A model generated the notes under the pieces. The model did not search any database and was not told where the DNA came from. It worked only from the letters and a program-made list of their open reading frames with translations. Below are positions 29,580 to 39,216 of a stretch of 64,000 nt of DNA, piece after piece; positions within the stretch are counted from its first letter, which is position 1, and each line of letters starts with the position of its first letter. The position numbers and the translations under genes are program-made. Location: the NCBI GenBank assembly GCA_011959405.1, contig BLLX01000004.1, positions 1 through 64,000 of the forward strand. Direction: 5' to 3'. The DNA comes from Muribaculaceae bacterium (GTDB lineage: Bacteria; Bacteroidota; Bacteroidia; Bacteroidales; Muribaculaceae).

Positions 29580-32500
29580 TCAGCTCACAGGCAATTCCAG
29601 AATATCGGAAAGGATGGCCACGGCTGTCTCCACAGTATCCACATGTGCCACCGACATCGACCTGCGACCGTTACGGTCACGCAACTGACAACGGCGGAAA
29701 TTCTGCTGCAGATACGTGAGCATACGCCCGAACATAGGACTCTGATAATAGGCCACATTCGTCTCGTCGACAAAAAACAGATACATCTGTCCCTGCTTGA
29801 GCGACACTTTCTCCACACCGAGTTTACGGGCTATGCGACGCAATCTGGGCACCCGCAACAACTCTGCCGCCACATCCGGAATGCGGCCGAAGCGGTCCTC
29901 AAGCCTTGACGCGAACGCCTGCAGATCCAGCTCCCGCTCAATCCCGTCCAGTTCCTGATACAGGGCTATGCGTTCACGATCCTGCGGCACATAATCCGAC
30001 GGCAGCAGCAGTTCCATGTCGCTCTCGATCGAACAGTCGGCCACATAATCCTGCTCAGACTCATCCTGATCGGCAAACGTGTCGGCGAACTCTTCCGTTC
30101 GCAGTTCCGTCACTGCCTCCTTGAGAATACGCTGATAGGTCTCATAGCCGAGATCGGCGATAAATCCGCTCTGTTCGGCACCGAGCAGATTGCCTGCGCC
30201 GCGGATGTCAAGATCCTGCATGGCTATGTGTATGCCGCTGCCCAGATCGCTGAAACTCTCTATGGCCTGCAGACGGCGACGCGCCACCGGACTGACAGAC
30301 GCTCCCGGCGGCACCGCCATATAGCAGAAAGCCTTGCGGGCACTGCGTCCCACCCTTCCGCGCAACTGATGCAGCTCGCTCAATCCGAAATTCTGCGCAT
30401 TGTAGATGATAATGGTGTTGACATTGGGCATGTCTATACCGCTTTCCACTATGGTGGTGGCCAGAAGAACATCATAATCGTGGGCGGCGAAATCTATTAT
30501 CGACTTCTCCAGTTTTTCCGGCGGCATCTGCCCGTGTCCCACCACAGTACGAGCATCAGGCACCAGACGCCGCACCATATTCTCGATGTCATACAAGCCC
30601 TCTATCCTATTGTTGATGATGAACACCTGACCACCCCTCGACAGTTCGAAATTAACGGCATCGGCCAGCAGAGCGTCGGTCATGGAGCACACTGTGGTGA
30701 GAATCGGATAACGGTTGGGCGGAGGAGTGGTGATGGCACTGAGATCACGGGCGCCCATAAGCGAGAACTGCAGAGTGCGCGGAATCGGGGTGGCACTCAT
30801 GGTGAGCGTGTCGACATTCACTTTCATCTCTTTCAGTTTCTCCTTCACCGCCACACCGAACTTCTGTTCCTCATCGACCACCAACAGTCCGAGATCCTTG
30901 AATTTCACCGTCTTGCCGATCAGCTTGTGGGTGCCCACAATAATATCTATTTTTCCGGCCGCAAGATTTTCCAGAATCTCGCGCACCTGCTTCGGCGTAC
31001 GTGCACGCGACAGATAGTCCACTTTCACCGGAAAATCCTTCAGACGCTCCCTGAACGTGCAGTAATGCTGATAGGCAAGCACCGTGGTCGGCACGAGCAC
31101 CGCAGTCTGCTTGTTGTCGGTCGCAGCCTTGAACGCGGCGCGTATGGCTATCTCCGTCTTGCCGAAACCCACGTCACCGCATATCAGACGGTCCATAGGC
31201 CGCGGCGACTCCATATCGGCCTTCACGGCCTTGGTAGCCGTAAGCTGGTCCGGGGTGTCCTCATATATGAACGATGCCTCCAACTCATGCTGCATATAGC
31301 TGTCAGGCGAGAACTGGAATCCCTGCTCCTGCCGGCGGCGTGAATAAAGGCTGATAAGATCACGGGCTATATCCTTGAGCTTGGACTTCGTGCGCTCCTT
31401 CATCTTGTTCCACGCACCCGTGCCAAGTTTGTTGATACGCGGCTCCACCCCCTCCTTGCCGCGATACTTCGACAATTTATGCAGCGAATGCAGCGACACG
31501 AAAATAGTGTCGCCGTTGAGATACGTCAGCTTGATCATCTCCTGCATGCGTCCGTTTATGCCGGCCGAACGCACCAGCCCGGCAAAACGCCCCACCCCAT
31601 GGTCTATATGGACTATATAATCACCCGGCTCAATCGCCGCCAGCTCCTTAAGCGACAGGGCCACCTTGCCCGAACGCGCACGTTCGCTCTTCAGGCTGTA
31701 TTTATGGAAACGGTCGAATATCTGATGATCCGTAAATACGCACACACGCGACAGATGGTCCACAAATCCCTCATGAAGCGTGGAATCCACCGGTGTAAAC
31801 TCGATTTTATCCCCACGTTCGGCAAAAATCTCTTTCAGACGTTCATGCTGCTTCGGGCTGTCGGAAAGAATGAACAGCCTGTAGCCCTCTGATGCAAGCC
31901 GCAAGAACTCACCCGAGATAAGCTCAAAATTCTTATGATAAATGCCCTGCGGAGAGCAATTGAAATCAATAGCGGCATCCGACTCCGGATCCGTAGCGGC
32001 ACCTGCGGTAAATGTCAGGCGCCTGAATCCGGCCAGCCGTGCCGAGAAGTCATCCGGATCCACCACATGGGTCATGGCCGACCTGTCGCCCTCATCGGCT
32101 ATCGCCGCCGAATCGCTGAAACTCTCCGACGCTATCGAAGTCACACGTGAGGTCAGAATGGACACATCGTCGCGCACAGCCACCACGGTGGCCGGATCAA
32201 TGAATTCCAACAGCGATGACCCGCGCGACTGAGAAGCCACATTGGAAGATATATCCACCTGGTCGAGCTTACGCTCCGACAACTGAGTCTCAACGTTGAA
32301 CTCACGTATCGAATCCACCTCATCGCCGAAAAAGTCTATGCGGTAAGGCAGTTCATTACTGTAGCCGTAGATATCGAGAATCGAGCCGCGCACGGCAAAA
32401 TGTCCGGGTTCATAGACATAATCCTGCTCTTTGAATCCCTTTTCCCGCAACCATTTCTGCGTTTCAAAGAGATCCGTATCCTTGCCCACGGCAATGTGTA

Positions 32501-32921
32501 TCGTATGGTCGCTCACAGTCACCGGCGAAGCCACCCGCTCGGCCAAAGCGTCGGGATAGCTCACCACAAAGCGCAGCCTTCCGCCATGACCGTAGAGCCT
32601 GTTCATCGCCTCCTGTCGCAATATCTGCTGCGGAGCGTCGGGCTGACCGTACTTTATATGTCTCTTATATCCGGATGGCAGCATGACCACAGCATCGTCA
32701 CCGCAAAGCCTGCACAGATCGTGATACAGATACCCGGCATCGTCGGCCGAATCACCCACCACGAGCAACGGCGCCCGGGTTTTCAACAACGAAAGCATCA
32801 GCGCAGCCGACGATCCCGCCGCATTGGTCACACAGACACGCCGGCCGCCCTTGACGGCGGCCGACAGCGCATCTCCACGGACCGCGGCCGACAGCCGCGG
32901 CATAAGTTCTTCAAACGTCAT
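29580..32921 (-). CDS. mfd: Transcription-repair coupling factor Mfd
   Basis: A 1113-residue superfamily 2 translocase that removes stalled RNA polymerase and recruits UvrA. Order: UvrB-homology module (1 to about 350), RNA polymerase interaction domain (the LSLKELAAIEPGDYIVHIDHGVGRFAGL region, about 440-500), RecG-like motor with GDVGFGKTE and VVDEEQKFG, TRG motif and YxxQLRGRVGRS-like HQLRGRVGRSARKAF, and a C-terminal D7 domain. Length is normal. The start overlaps the stop of the S41 protease by one base (TAATG), so expression is coupled to it. Confidence 0.96.
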   Translation of the reverse strand: MTFEELMPRLSAAVRGDALSAAVKGGRRVCVTNAAGSSAALMLSLLKTRAPLLVVGDSADDAGYLYHDLCRLCGDDAVVMLPSGYKRHIKYGQPDAPQQILRQEAMNRLYGHGGRLRFVVSYPDALAERVASPVTVSDHTIHIAVGKDTDLFETQKWLREKGFKEQDYVYEPGHFAVRGSILDIYGYSNELPYRIDFFGDEVDSIREFNVETQLSERKLDQVDISSNVASQSRGSSLLEFIDPATVVAVRDDVSILTSRVTSIASESFSDSAAIADEGDRSAMTHVVDPDDFSARLAGFRRLTFTAGAATDPESDAAIDFNCSPQGIYHKNFELISGEFLRLASEGYRLFILSDSPKQHERLKEIFAERGDKIEFTPVDSTLHEGFVDHLSRVCVFTDHQIFDRFHKYSLKSERARSGKVALSLKELAAIEPGDYIVHIDHGVGRFAGLVRSAGINGRMQEMIKLTYLNGDTIFVSLHSLHKLSKYRGKEGVEPRINKLGTGAWNKMKERTKSKLKDIARDLISLYSRRRQEQGFQFSPDSYMQHELEASFIYEDTPDQLTATKAVKADMESPRPMDRLICGDVGFGKTEIAIRAAFKAATDNKQTAVLVPTTVLAYQHYCTFRERLKDFPVKVDYLSRARTPKQVREILENLAAGKIDIIVGTHKLIGKTVKFKDLGLLVVDEEQKFGVAVKEKLKEMKVNVDTLTMSATPIPRTLQFSLMGARDLSAITTPPPNRYPILTTVCSMTDALLADAVNFELSRGGQVFIINNRIEGLYDIENMVRRLVPDARTVVGHGQMPPEKLEKSIIDFAAHDYDVLLATTIVESGIDMPNVNTIIIYNAQNFGLSELHQLRGRVGRSARKAFCYMAVPPGASVSPVARRRLQAIESFSDLGSGIHIAMQDLDIRGAGNLLGAEQSGFIADLGYETYQRILKEAVTELRTEEFADTFADQDESEQDYVADCSIESDMELLLPSDYVPQDRERIALYQELDGIERELDLQAFASRLEDRFGRIPDVAAELLRVPRLRRIARKLGVEKVSLKQGQMYLFFVDETNVAYYQSPMFGRMLTYLQQNFRRCQLRDRNGRRSMSVAHVDTVETAVAILSDILELPVS

Positions 32922-34591
32922 TACCTTAAATTGAGTATGCGGCAGTACTCCTCCCTGTTCTCAAGCAACTTCAGCGCCTGATGCAACGCCTTATTATAAC
33001 GCATGGAGTTGGCCACGGCGCCTTTCTGATAATAATATCGGCGCACTATGGCATCGCTGATCAGTTCATTGAGAATCTCACGGTTCACGTCGAGATCATG
33101 CTCCAGATCATGATGCAGCATGGTCTCAAGAGCATCAATCTGTCCGTCGACCTCCGGAGTCTTGTAACCCTCCACCTCCACGGCTTCGCGCAACTGCTTC
33201 AGAATCGAGTCGCACGCCCTGTCGTAGGCAAACTTGTCAGGATCAATGAAGCGCTTGAACCCGGCGAATATCGAATCGGTCACCACAAACTCCGTAGCCG
33301 CAGGAATCGAATCGTGCGACGCGGCATACATAGTGGCGAAATCATTATCCCAATTGTCACGCCTGATGTTGTAAAGCAGACGATTGATTTTCGGCGACTC
33401 CACCACCACGTCGGGGGTTATGCCGCCGCCGTCTCTCACCGGGCGGCCATGCACAGTATTATAGACTGTGGTCAGACTGTCGGGCATACGCGCCACAGAG
33501 CCGTCCTCATTGCGCCGCGAATAGTCGATGGCCTGGATCAGACGACCCGAAGGTATATAATATTTGGCTGTGGTCAGTTTAAGCACTCCATCGAAAGGAA
33601 GCGTGCGTGAAGACTGCACAAGCCCCTTTCCGAACGACCGTGCACCGACAATCACCGCCCTGTCCAGATCCTGCAGCGATCCGGCCACAATCTCCGAACT
33701 CGACGCCGATCCGCCGTCGATCAGCACTGCCAACGGCATATCCGGCGCCACCGGCTTGCGGATAGTCTTATAGACCCTTTCCGACAAAGCCCCGCGGCCG
33801 CGCGTACGCACTATCTCCGTGCCCTTGGGCACAAACAGACCGGCAATCTGCACAGCGCTTTCAAGCAGTCCGCCGGGATTCCCCCGAAGGTCGAGCACAA
33901 GCGACGTCACACCATGATTCTCCATCAGATCCACCAAAGCATCGCGCACCTCGCCGGCCGCCTTGTCTGTAAACGCAGACAGAGCTATATATCCCGTCTT
34001 GCCGTCAGTTCCGGCCGTACCGTAGTATGTCACCGCCGGATTTACTATCTTGGCGCGCTCGATCTCAAAAGTCACTATCGAATCCGCCACATACGGCCGC
34101 ATGGCCCTCACCTTGACCACCGTACCGGCCGGACCGCGCAGTTTTTCCGACGTGCGCGCCACATCCCACTTCGTGGACAAAGTGTCGGAGTCTATCTGCA
34201 GGATCACATCACCGCCGCGCACTCCGGCACGCTGCGACGGAGTGCCCTCGTAAGGCTCCGCAAAATATATACGCCCGTCGCGGCCCTTGGTGATCACGCA
34301 CCCGATGCCGCCATACTCGCCGGTAGACAGCATGTTGAACTGTTCCTGATCGTCGGAAGAATAATACTCCGTATATGGATCTATCTCGTCAAGCATATAG
34401 AAAATAGCCGTATTTATCGACTTCTTGGCATCGATCGTATCAACATAATTCAGTTGAAGCTCCTTGACCAGCGCATTAAAGATGTCGAGATTGCGCGCCA
34501 CTTCCGTCTTGTTGCTGCGTGTCGCCGCCGACATTCCGGTCACACCGGCCAATGCCAACAGACACACTGTAACGATTTTCTTCATACCCAT
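32921..34591 (-). CDS. C-terminal processing peptidase, S41 family
   Basis: A 556-residue exported protease. Start MGMKK (or MKK at 34585) is followed by a signal peptide (VTVCLLALAGVTGMSA); the open frame extends further upstream but without sense. A PDZ domain covers about 95-180 (GTPSQRAGVRGGDVILQIDSD), the protease core has ASSSE nucleophile serine and SFGKGLVQ lysine forming the Ser-Lys dyad. The C-terminal 150 residues form a helical tail of the type seen in Bacteroidetes Ctp proteins. Acts in the periplasm on misfolded or tagged proteins or on peptidoglycan hydrolases. Upstream of mfd in the same direction. Confidence 0.9.
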   Translation of the reverse strand: MGMKKIVTVCLLALAGVTGMSAATRSNKTEVARNLDIFNALVKELQLNYVDTIDAKKSINTAIFYMLDEIDPYTEYYSSDDQEQFNMLSTGEYGGIGCVITKGRDGRIYFAEPYEGTPSQRAGVRGGDVILQIDSDTLSTKWDVARTSEKLRGPAGTVVKVRAMRPYVADSIVTFEIERAKIVNPAVTYYGTAGTDGKTGYIALSAFTDKAAGEVRDALVDLMENHGVTSLVLDLRGNPGGLLESAVQIAGLFVPKGTEIVRTRGRGALSERVYKTIRKPVAPDMPLAVLIDGGSASSSEIVAGSLQDLDRAVIVGARSFGKGLVQSSRTLPFDGVLKLTTAKYYIPSGRLIQAIDYSRRNEDGSVARMPDSLTTVYNTVHGRPVRDGGGITPDVVVESPKINRLLYNIRRDNWDNDFATMYAASHDSIPAATEFVVTDSIFAGFKRFIDPDKFAYDRACDSILKQLREAVEVEGYKTPEVDGQIDALETMLHHDLEHDLDVNREILNELISDAIVRRYYYQKGAVANSMRYNKALHQALKLLENREEYCRILNLR

Positions 34592-34616
34592 ATCATTTAT
34601 AATACATTCGTATTTC

Positions 34617-35468
34617 TCACCTTTTAACCACAGAATTGAGGGAATGCCCCTCGGCATCTGTCCAGTCCGCCCAACCATTGCTCGGCCGACCGAGAACAAG
34701 CCCGGATGCTCCGCTGGGAGAATCAACGGCCACATCATGCCAGAGAACAATCTCTCCGTTCACAATGCGGCAATGCTCACTGATAAACTTCGGCCGGCCG
34801 GCATTCTTATAACTTGCCACAACGTCCAGAGCAAGCCGGCTGCCTTTCATAAGAACAAACTTTCTGTTAGTCTCGTCATAATACCCCACACCATCCGCAT
34901 GACGTTCCGCAGCCTTCACATAAAAAAGATGTCGTTCGCTCGCCGACACCTGCCGTCTTTCGAATATCCGGCACCCGTAAAACCGTGTGAGCAGCTCAAT
35001 GTCGCGGAAAAACACCTCCATATCATTCACACGAAACGGCGCTATGTTAGGTTTTCGCGGATTGGAGCCATTCAACAACTCAAACGAATCGGTCTCCTGG
35101 GCGGCTTTCACCCCTATATATTCCAGAAACCTCACGTCGTCACCATATATCTTGTGGTTATCGGAAATGAAAACAAGAGCCGTGTCCCACCAATCTTTTT
35201 TCTGCATGTGGTCATTCTTGCGGTTTGCAAAATCGGTGGTCTGGCCGATATATGCCTTTGCCCGGTCATCCGGCCCTTCGCCTTCCCCAAGCAAAATATA
35301 AAACGCCGGCTGGCCAGAGATGTCAGACAAAGTGTTGGCCAGAGAAATTTCGCCACGAGGAATCACATAAAGGTGACATGTGGAATTCGCACCCATATAT
35401 ATATTGCGTGCACCTTCCAGAGTGCCGTCAAGCAGTTCGGTGTGGATGGTAAAAGACTTAGCGTTCAT
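34617..35468 (-). CDS. GIY-YIG nuclease domain plus DUF4357 protein
   Basis: A 283-residue protein. Start ATG 35468 (MNAKSFTI) has an unusual purine-rich AAAAAGGA 12 bases upstream; the frame is open 20 codons further but without an apparent signal. Residues about 50-130 carry a GIY-YIG fold: AFYILLGEG as the GIY strand, KAYIGQTTD as the YIG strand, RKNDH as the arginine helix. The C-terminal SGASGLVLGRPSNGWADWTDAEG (seen in two parts) is DUF4357. Such proteins are encoded in many bacteria, sometimes with restriction or mobile functions, here amid housekeeping genes between tRNA-Leu and the S41 protease. Role unknown. Confidence 0.75.
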   Translation of the reverse strand: MNAKSFTIHTELLDGTLEGARNIYMGANSTCHLYVIPRGEISLANTLSDISGQPAFYILLGEGEGPDDRAKAYIGQTTDFANRKNDHMQKKDWWDTALVFISDNHKIYGDDVRFLEYIGVKAAQETDSFELLNGSNPRKPNIAPFRVNDMEVFFRDIELLTRFYGCRIFERRQVSASERHLFYVKAAERHADGVGYYDETNRKFVLMKGSRLALDVVASYKNAGRPKFISEHCRIVNGEIVLWHDVAVDSPSGASGLVLGRPSNGWADWTDAEGHSLNSVVKR

Positions 35469-35528
35469 ACATGATCCTTTTTCTTTAGGAGGGGGAAGCA
35501 CACTTTTCAGTATGCCATAATTTAACAA

Positions 35529-35560
35529 ACCCCTTGAAAATCAGTTGATTATCAAGGGGT
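35529..35560 (-). terminator. Terminator of tRNA-Leu
   Basis: 9-bp stem (35529-35537 with 35552-35560) whose loop contains a further AATCA/TGATT pairing; minus-strand tail TTTGTTAAA. It starts 5 bases after the tRNA 3' end. Confidence 0.8.
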
Positions 35561-35565
35561 CGCGG

Positions 35566-35646
35566 TGCCCAGAACAGGACTCGAACCTGCACGCCTCGCA
35601 GCACTCGCACCTGAAACGAGCGCGTCTACCATTCCGCCACCTGGGC
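35566..35646 (-). tRNA. tRNA-Leu (anticodon CAG)
   Basis: 81 nt class II tRNA. Acceptor GCCCAGG pairs with TCTGGGC, D arm GCG/CGC around GAATGGTAGA, anticodon stem CTCGT/GCGAG (one G-T) around TTCAGGT with CAG, a long variable arm of 13 nt, T arm GCAGG/CCTGT around TTCGAGT, discriminator A. The following bases are CCG, so the CCA end is not fully encoded and must be added. Confidence 0.95.
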
Positions 35647-35656
35647 TTTTGCGCTG

Positions 35657-35688
35657 CAAAGTTATGCGTTTTTTCGCGACTGTGCAAA
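35657..35688 (-). promoter_or_regulatory. Promoter of tRNA-Leu
   Basis: Minus-strand TTTG (35685-35688), exactly 20 bases, TAACTTTG (35657-35664): full consensus, 10 bases from the mature tRNA 5' end. Confidence 0.85.
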
Positions 35689-35751
35689 TAATTTCGCAAT
35701 TTTTTATCGATAAATTTATTTATCTCCGCATAATCAGCGCTTTACAGATAT

Positions 35752-37146
35752 TCAAAAAATCATTTTTTCAATCACATAGACCCCGATACCGGCCATATAG
35801 CCAATAAACGCGAGCCATGTGAAATTTTTCATATACCATCCGAAACTGATTTTTTCCAGTCCCATGGCTATCACACCCGCAGCCGAACCGATAATCAGCA
35901 GGCTTCCGCCCACTCCCGCGCAGTAGGAAAGCAGCTCCCAGAACGTTCCGTCCACAACAAACTCAGCGGCATAGCCCACCGATCCGGGATCTGCCACAGG
36001 ATACATGCCCATGACTCCGGCCACCAGCGGCACATTGTCGACGATCGACGACAGCACTCCGAGCATAGTGTTTATGGCATATACATTGTGCACCTCGTTG
36101 TCAAGCACCTGCGCCATCCATGTCAGTACTCCGGTGGACTGAAGCACGGCCACGGCCATCAGAATGCCGAGGAAAAACAATATCGAGGGCATGTCGACCC
36201 GCTGGATCACCTTGGGAATGCGATGCTGCTTGGCTTTCTCGAGCATCGTTTTCGAGTTATAGAACACTTCTGTAAAAACCCACAGCGCCCCGAGCACAAA
36301 CAGTATGCCCACAAAAGGCGGCAGATGTGTGACAGATTTGAACACCGGCACGAATATAAGTCCGCCCACTCCCAAAAAGAACATGGCATTCTGTTCTCCT
36401 CGGGTGATGGACATGTCGGTGGCTGCAAAGGGCAGCACCGGATCCAGCTCGCCGTGAAGCCTGCGTGACACAAAAAATATCGGCACTACCATCGACACCA
36501 CGCTCGGCAACAGCACATAGCTCAGCAGAGCCGGAGCCGTTACATTTCCTTTGACCCAGAGCATTATGGTGGTCACGTCACCGATGGGCGACCATGCGCC
36601 GCCACTGTTTGCCGCAATGACTATAGCCGCCGCATAGAGCCACCGCTCCTGCTGCTGGGCTATCAGTTTCCTCAGCAGCATGATCATCACAATCGTGGTG
36701 GTCAGGTTGTCGAGTATGGCCGACATGAAAAATGTAGTGAAACTCAATATCCACAGCAACCTGCGCTTGCGGCGTGTGGTGATCCGCTCGGTGATGATGC
36801 GGAATCCTCCGTGCACGTCGATAAGCTCCACTATGGTCATGGCTCCTATCAAAAAAAACAGCGTCTGGGTGATGTCACCCAGATGCTCCACTATGTCAAC
36901 GTTAAGTACGTATGCCAGAGCCTGCTCGGCCACAGACTTCGATCCCAGGGCAGGATTGTCGGCCACGAAACGCTGAAAATGCTCACCCTGCACCGCAGGC
37001 ACTATCGACTCTGCACCCAGAGCATAAAGAATCCACATGAGCATGCCCAGCAACAGGGCGGATGCGGTTTTATCGACCTTGAGCGGATGCTCCAGCGCAA
37101 TAGCCAGATAGCCGATTACAAAAATGACAAGCAACGTTGACAACAT
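35752..37146 (-). CDS. nhaD: Na+/H+ antiporter NhaD
   Basis: A 464-residue inner-membrane transporter with about twelve hydrophobic segments, in the NhaD branch of the ion transporter superfamily. Signature stretches are SAILDNLTTTIVMIMLLRKL, NSGGAWSPIGDVTTIMLW and the C-terminal mirror VDNVPLVAG and GVGGSLLIIGSAAG. Exports Na+ in exchange for H+, giving salt and alkali tolerance. Stand-alone transcript with its own candidate promoter; RprY-type regulators are known to affect sodium-linked genes in Bacteroides, but no binding site was identified here. Confidence 0.92.
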   Translation of the reverse strand: MLSTLLVIFVIGYLAIALEHPLKVDKTASALLLGMLMWILYALGAESIVPAVQGEHFQRFVADNPALGSKSVAEQALAYVLNVDIVEHLGDITQTLFFLIGAMTIVELIDVHGGFRIITERITTRRKRRLLWILSFTTFFMSAILDNLTTTIVMIMLLRKLIAQQQERWLYAAAIVIAANSGGAWSPIGDVTTIMLWVKGNVTAPALLSYVLLPSVVSMVVPIFFVSRRLHGELDPVLPFAATDMSITRGEQNAMFFLGVGGLIFVPVFKSVTHLPPFVGILFVLGALWVFTEVFYNSKTMLEKAKQHRIPKVIQRVDMPSILFFLGILMAVAVLQSTGVLTWMAQVLDNEVHNVYAINTMLGVLSSIVDNVPLVAGVMGMYPVADPGSVGYAAEFVVDGTFWELLSYCAGVGGSLLIIGSAAGVIAMGLEKISFGWYMKNFTWLAFIGYMAGIGVYVIEKMIF

Positions 37147-37189
37147 AAATTAAGACCAAGAAAAAGTATGTGATAAATATTCTCCTGCA

Positions 37190-37197
37190 CAAATTTA
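37190..37197 (-). promoter_or_regulatory. Candidate promoter of nhaD
   Basis: Minus-strand TAAATTTG, 43 bases before the start codon. No -33 TTG at 19-21 bases. The remaining interval to rhlE (37198-37319) shows nothing further. Confidence 0.5.
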
Positions 37198-37319
37198 CAG
37201 AATTTATTCCATGCAACGCCTATAAAAAGGTCGATTTTCTAAAATTAACCATATTTATCAACATTGTTCTGAAATCGGCCACAAATCAGCCGACCGACCG
37301 GCCCGCTGTCTCCGTCCGA

Positions 37320-38651
37320 TCAGGCTTCCTGTCCCGTAGAGCTGCCTTCGGTCTGGGAAGGCCGTGGCCCTTTGTTGCCGCGGCGTCTGCCACCTTCACG
37401 GCGCCTGCCGCGCCCGCTCTCCTTATCCTTGCCGGCATTGACATTCCTGTTTCGGCCGCCGCGTCCACGCCTTTTGCCCTCGGGCTTTCCTCCGACCGAA
37501 GGCAACGTGGCAGACGGAGCATCGCCCAACCCGGCCGGCAGCTCCTCCCTACGGACCTGATATCCGAGAAACTGCTCTATCTGGGCAAACTTGCGCCTGT
37601 CGCGGTCGCTTACAAGCGTCACGGCCACACCGTCGGCATTAGCCCTGGCCGTACGGCCTATACGGTGCACATAGTCCTCATTGTCGTGCGGCACGTCATA
37701 GTTAACCACCATACTTATATCGTCTATGTCGATTCCACGGGCCACTATGTCCGTGGCAACCAGAATGTCTATATGTCCGTTGCGGAAATCATTCATCACC
37801 ACCTCACGGTAGTTCTGGTCAAGATCAGAGTGCATCTCGCCGGCTTTCAGTTTCAGTTTGCGCAACTCGCGTGCCAGCTCCTTGACTTTGAGTTTGGATG
37901 ATGCGAACACAATCACGCGCCTGCCGTTCACCGAATTGAACAGATGGGTCAGAATCCCGGTTTTCTGAGGTTCATGACAGATGTAGACACTCTGTTCAAC
38001 CTTATCGGTAGGCTTCGACACTGCAATCTTCACCTCGACCGGATCATTCAGCAGAGCCTTGGCCATTTTCTGTATCTTTGGCGGCATCGTAGCCGAAAAC
38101 ATCAGCGTCTGACGCTCCTTGGGCAGTCGCGCCGCTATCTGCATGATGTCGTCATAGAAACCCATGTCGAGCATACGGTCTGCCTCGTCAAGAATAAAAA
38201 ATTCCACCTGACTGAGATCCACATATCCCATGCTCAGATGGGCGAGCAGACGTCCGGGAGTGGCTATGATCACCTCGGCTCCCATTTTCAGCGCACGCTG
38301 CTGCTGGGCATATCCGGCACCGTCCGTGCCGCCATACACCGCCGTGGAACTTATAGGCAGAAAATACGAAAATCCCTCAAGCTGACGGTCAATCTGAAGA
38401 GCAAGTTCACGTGTAGGGGTCATCACCACGCATTTCACCGAATCGGAAGGCTCACGCATGCCGAGCTGGTCGATCACAGGCAGCAGGAAAGCGGCGGTCT
38501 TGCCCGTGCCGGTCTGGGCCACGGCTATAAGGTCACGGCCACGCAGAGCCACCGGAATGGCCTGTTCCTGAATAGGCGTACATTCATCGAAATTCATCGC
38601 GTCCAACGCGTCAAGCACATCATAGCTCAGATCCAGCTCGTCAAATTTCAT
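37320..38651 (-). CDS. rhlE: DEAD-box RNA helicase (RhlE-like)
   Basis: A 443-residue DEAD-box helicase: Q motif FDECTPIQEQAIP (19-31 region), motif I AQTGTGKTA, Ia PTRELA, II DEADRML, III SAT, and in the second RecA domain ARGIDI and HRIGRTAR (motif VI). The last 70 residues are a basic Arg/Gly/Lys-rich tail (KRRGRGGRNRN; RGRRREGGRRRGNKG), typical of RNA-binding extensions. Unwinds structured RNA in ribosome assembly or mRNA decay. Lies 45 bases behind rimM on the same strand and may share its transcript. Confidence 0.92.
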   Translation of the reverse strand: MKFDELDLSYDVLDALDAMNFDECTPIQEQAIPVALRGRDLIAVAQTGTGKTAAFLLPVIDQLGMREPSDSVKCVVMTPTRELALQIDRQLEGFSYFLPISSTAVYGGTDGAGYAQQQRALKMGAEVIIATPGRLLAHLSMGYVDLSQVEFFILDEADRMLDMGFYDDIMQIAARLPKERQTLMFSATMPPKIQKMAKALLNDPVEVKIAVSKPTDKVEQSVYICHEPQKTGILTHLFNSVNGRRVIVFASSKLKVKELARELRKLKLKAGEMHSDLDQNYREVVMNDFRNGHIDILVATDIVARGIDIDDISMVVNYDVPHDNEDYVHRIGRTARANADGVAVTLVSDRDRRKFAQIEQFLGYQVRREELPAGLGDAPSATLPSVGGKPEGKRRGRGGRNRNVNAGKDKESGRGRRREGGRRRGNKGPRPSQTEGSSTGQEA

Positions 38652-38696
38652 CTATATCTCAGATTTTTAGAAAATTATTACAAAAATTTTTCCACA

Positions 38697-39215
38697 TCAC
38701 AGATCCAGCAGACCCTCGGGCAGGTCCATGACCACTTTTCTCTGCTGCTCGTCAATCCCGCAGATAAGATCATCGGCCACCGGCACCAGACGCTCCTGCG
38801 CCTGTCCGCCCACTACAAAATACCAGCATCCGGGCCCCACTTCCATTATGTCGTCTATGCGTCCCACACACACGTCGTTGTCCCACAGGTCATAGCCCAC
38901 CAGGTCTCCGGCCGTCATATCGCCGTCATCTCCCTCCGAATCCTCATCAGTGTACACGAAAACGGTATGCCCCACAAACTGAAGGGCATCAGTCTCCGAC
39001 TCCACTCCGTCAAACATTAGCAGAATGCTGTCCGCACCGCGGCCGCGCACCGACGACACAAAAAACGGCACATCCAGTCCGTCAATCTCCATGATCACAG
39101 CATCTCCCGGTTCCAGAGCCGGATCGGCATCCAGAGCCACCGCCATCTCGCCTTTAACACCGTGGGTCTTGATCACAGTCCCCACAGCCACTTTCACTAC
39201 ATCAGGCAATAGCAT
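38697..39215 (-). CDS. rimM: 16S rRNA processing protein RimM
   Basis: A 172-residue ribosome maturation factor. N-terminal RimM domain (VAVGTVIKTHGVKGEMAV, residues 9-26) and C-terminal PRC-barrel (DLVGYDLW through RLVPVADDLI) are both clear. Binds S19 and helps mature the 30S head. An acidic insert (DEDSEGDDGD, about 89-98) lies between the domains. Starts one base after the DUF4290 stop, so the two are coupled. Confidence 0.92.
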   Translation of the reverse strand: MLLPDVVKVAVGTVIKTHGVKGEMAVALDADPALEPGDAVIMEIDGLDVPFFVSSVRGRGADSILLMFDGVESETDALQFVGHTVFVYTDEDSEGDDGDMTAGDLVGYDLWDNDVCVGRIDDIMEVGPGCWYFVVGGQAQERLVPVADDLICGIDEQQRKVVMDLPEGLLDL

Positions 39216-39216
39216 A

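Noticed and set aside
30228-31343. A 371-codon plus-strand open frame
   Set aside because: Lies entirely antisense within mfd and encodes a histidine/arginine-rich sequence typical of the complement of G+C-rich genes.
34464-35474. A 336-codon open frame on the plus strand
   Set aside because: It is antisense to the S41 protease start and the GIY-YIG gene, both of which have clear domains; its product is low-complexity with no motif.
35529-35646. tRNA-Leu considered as an integration site of a mobile element carrying the GIY-YIG gene
   Set aside because: No repeat of the tRNA 3' end was found downstream, and no integrase or mobility gene is present; an independent promoter and terminator frame the tRNA.
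37944-39020. A 358-codon plus-strand open frame
   Set aside because: Antisense to the helicase and rimM, crosses their intergenic gap, and has no motif.
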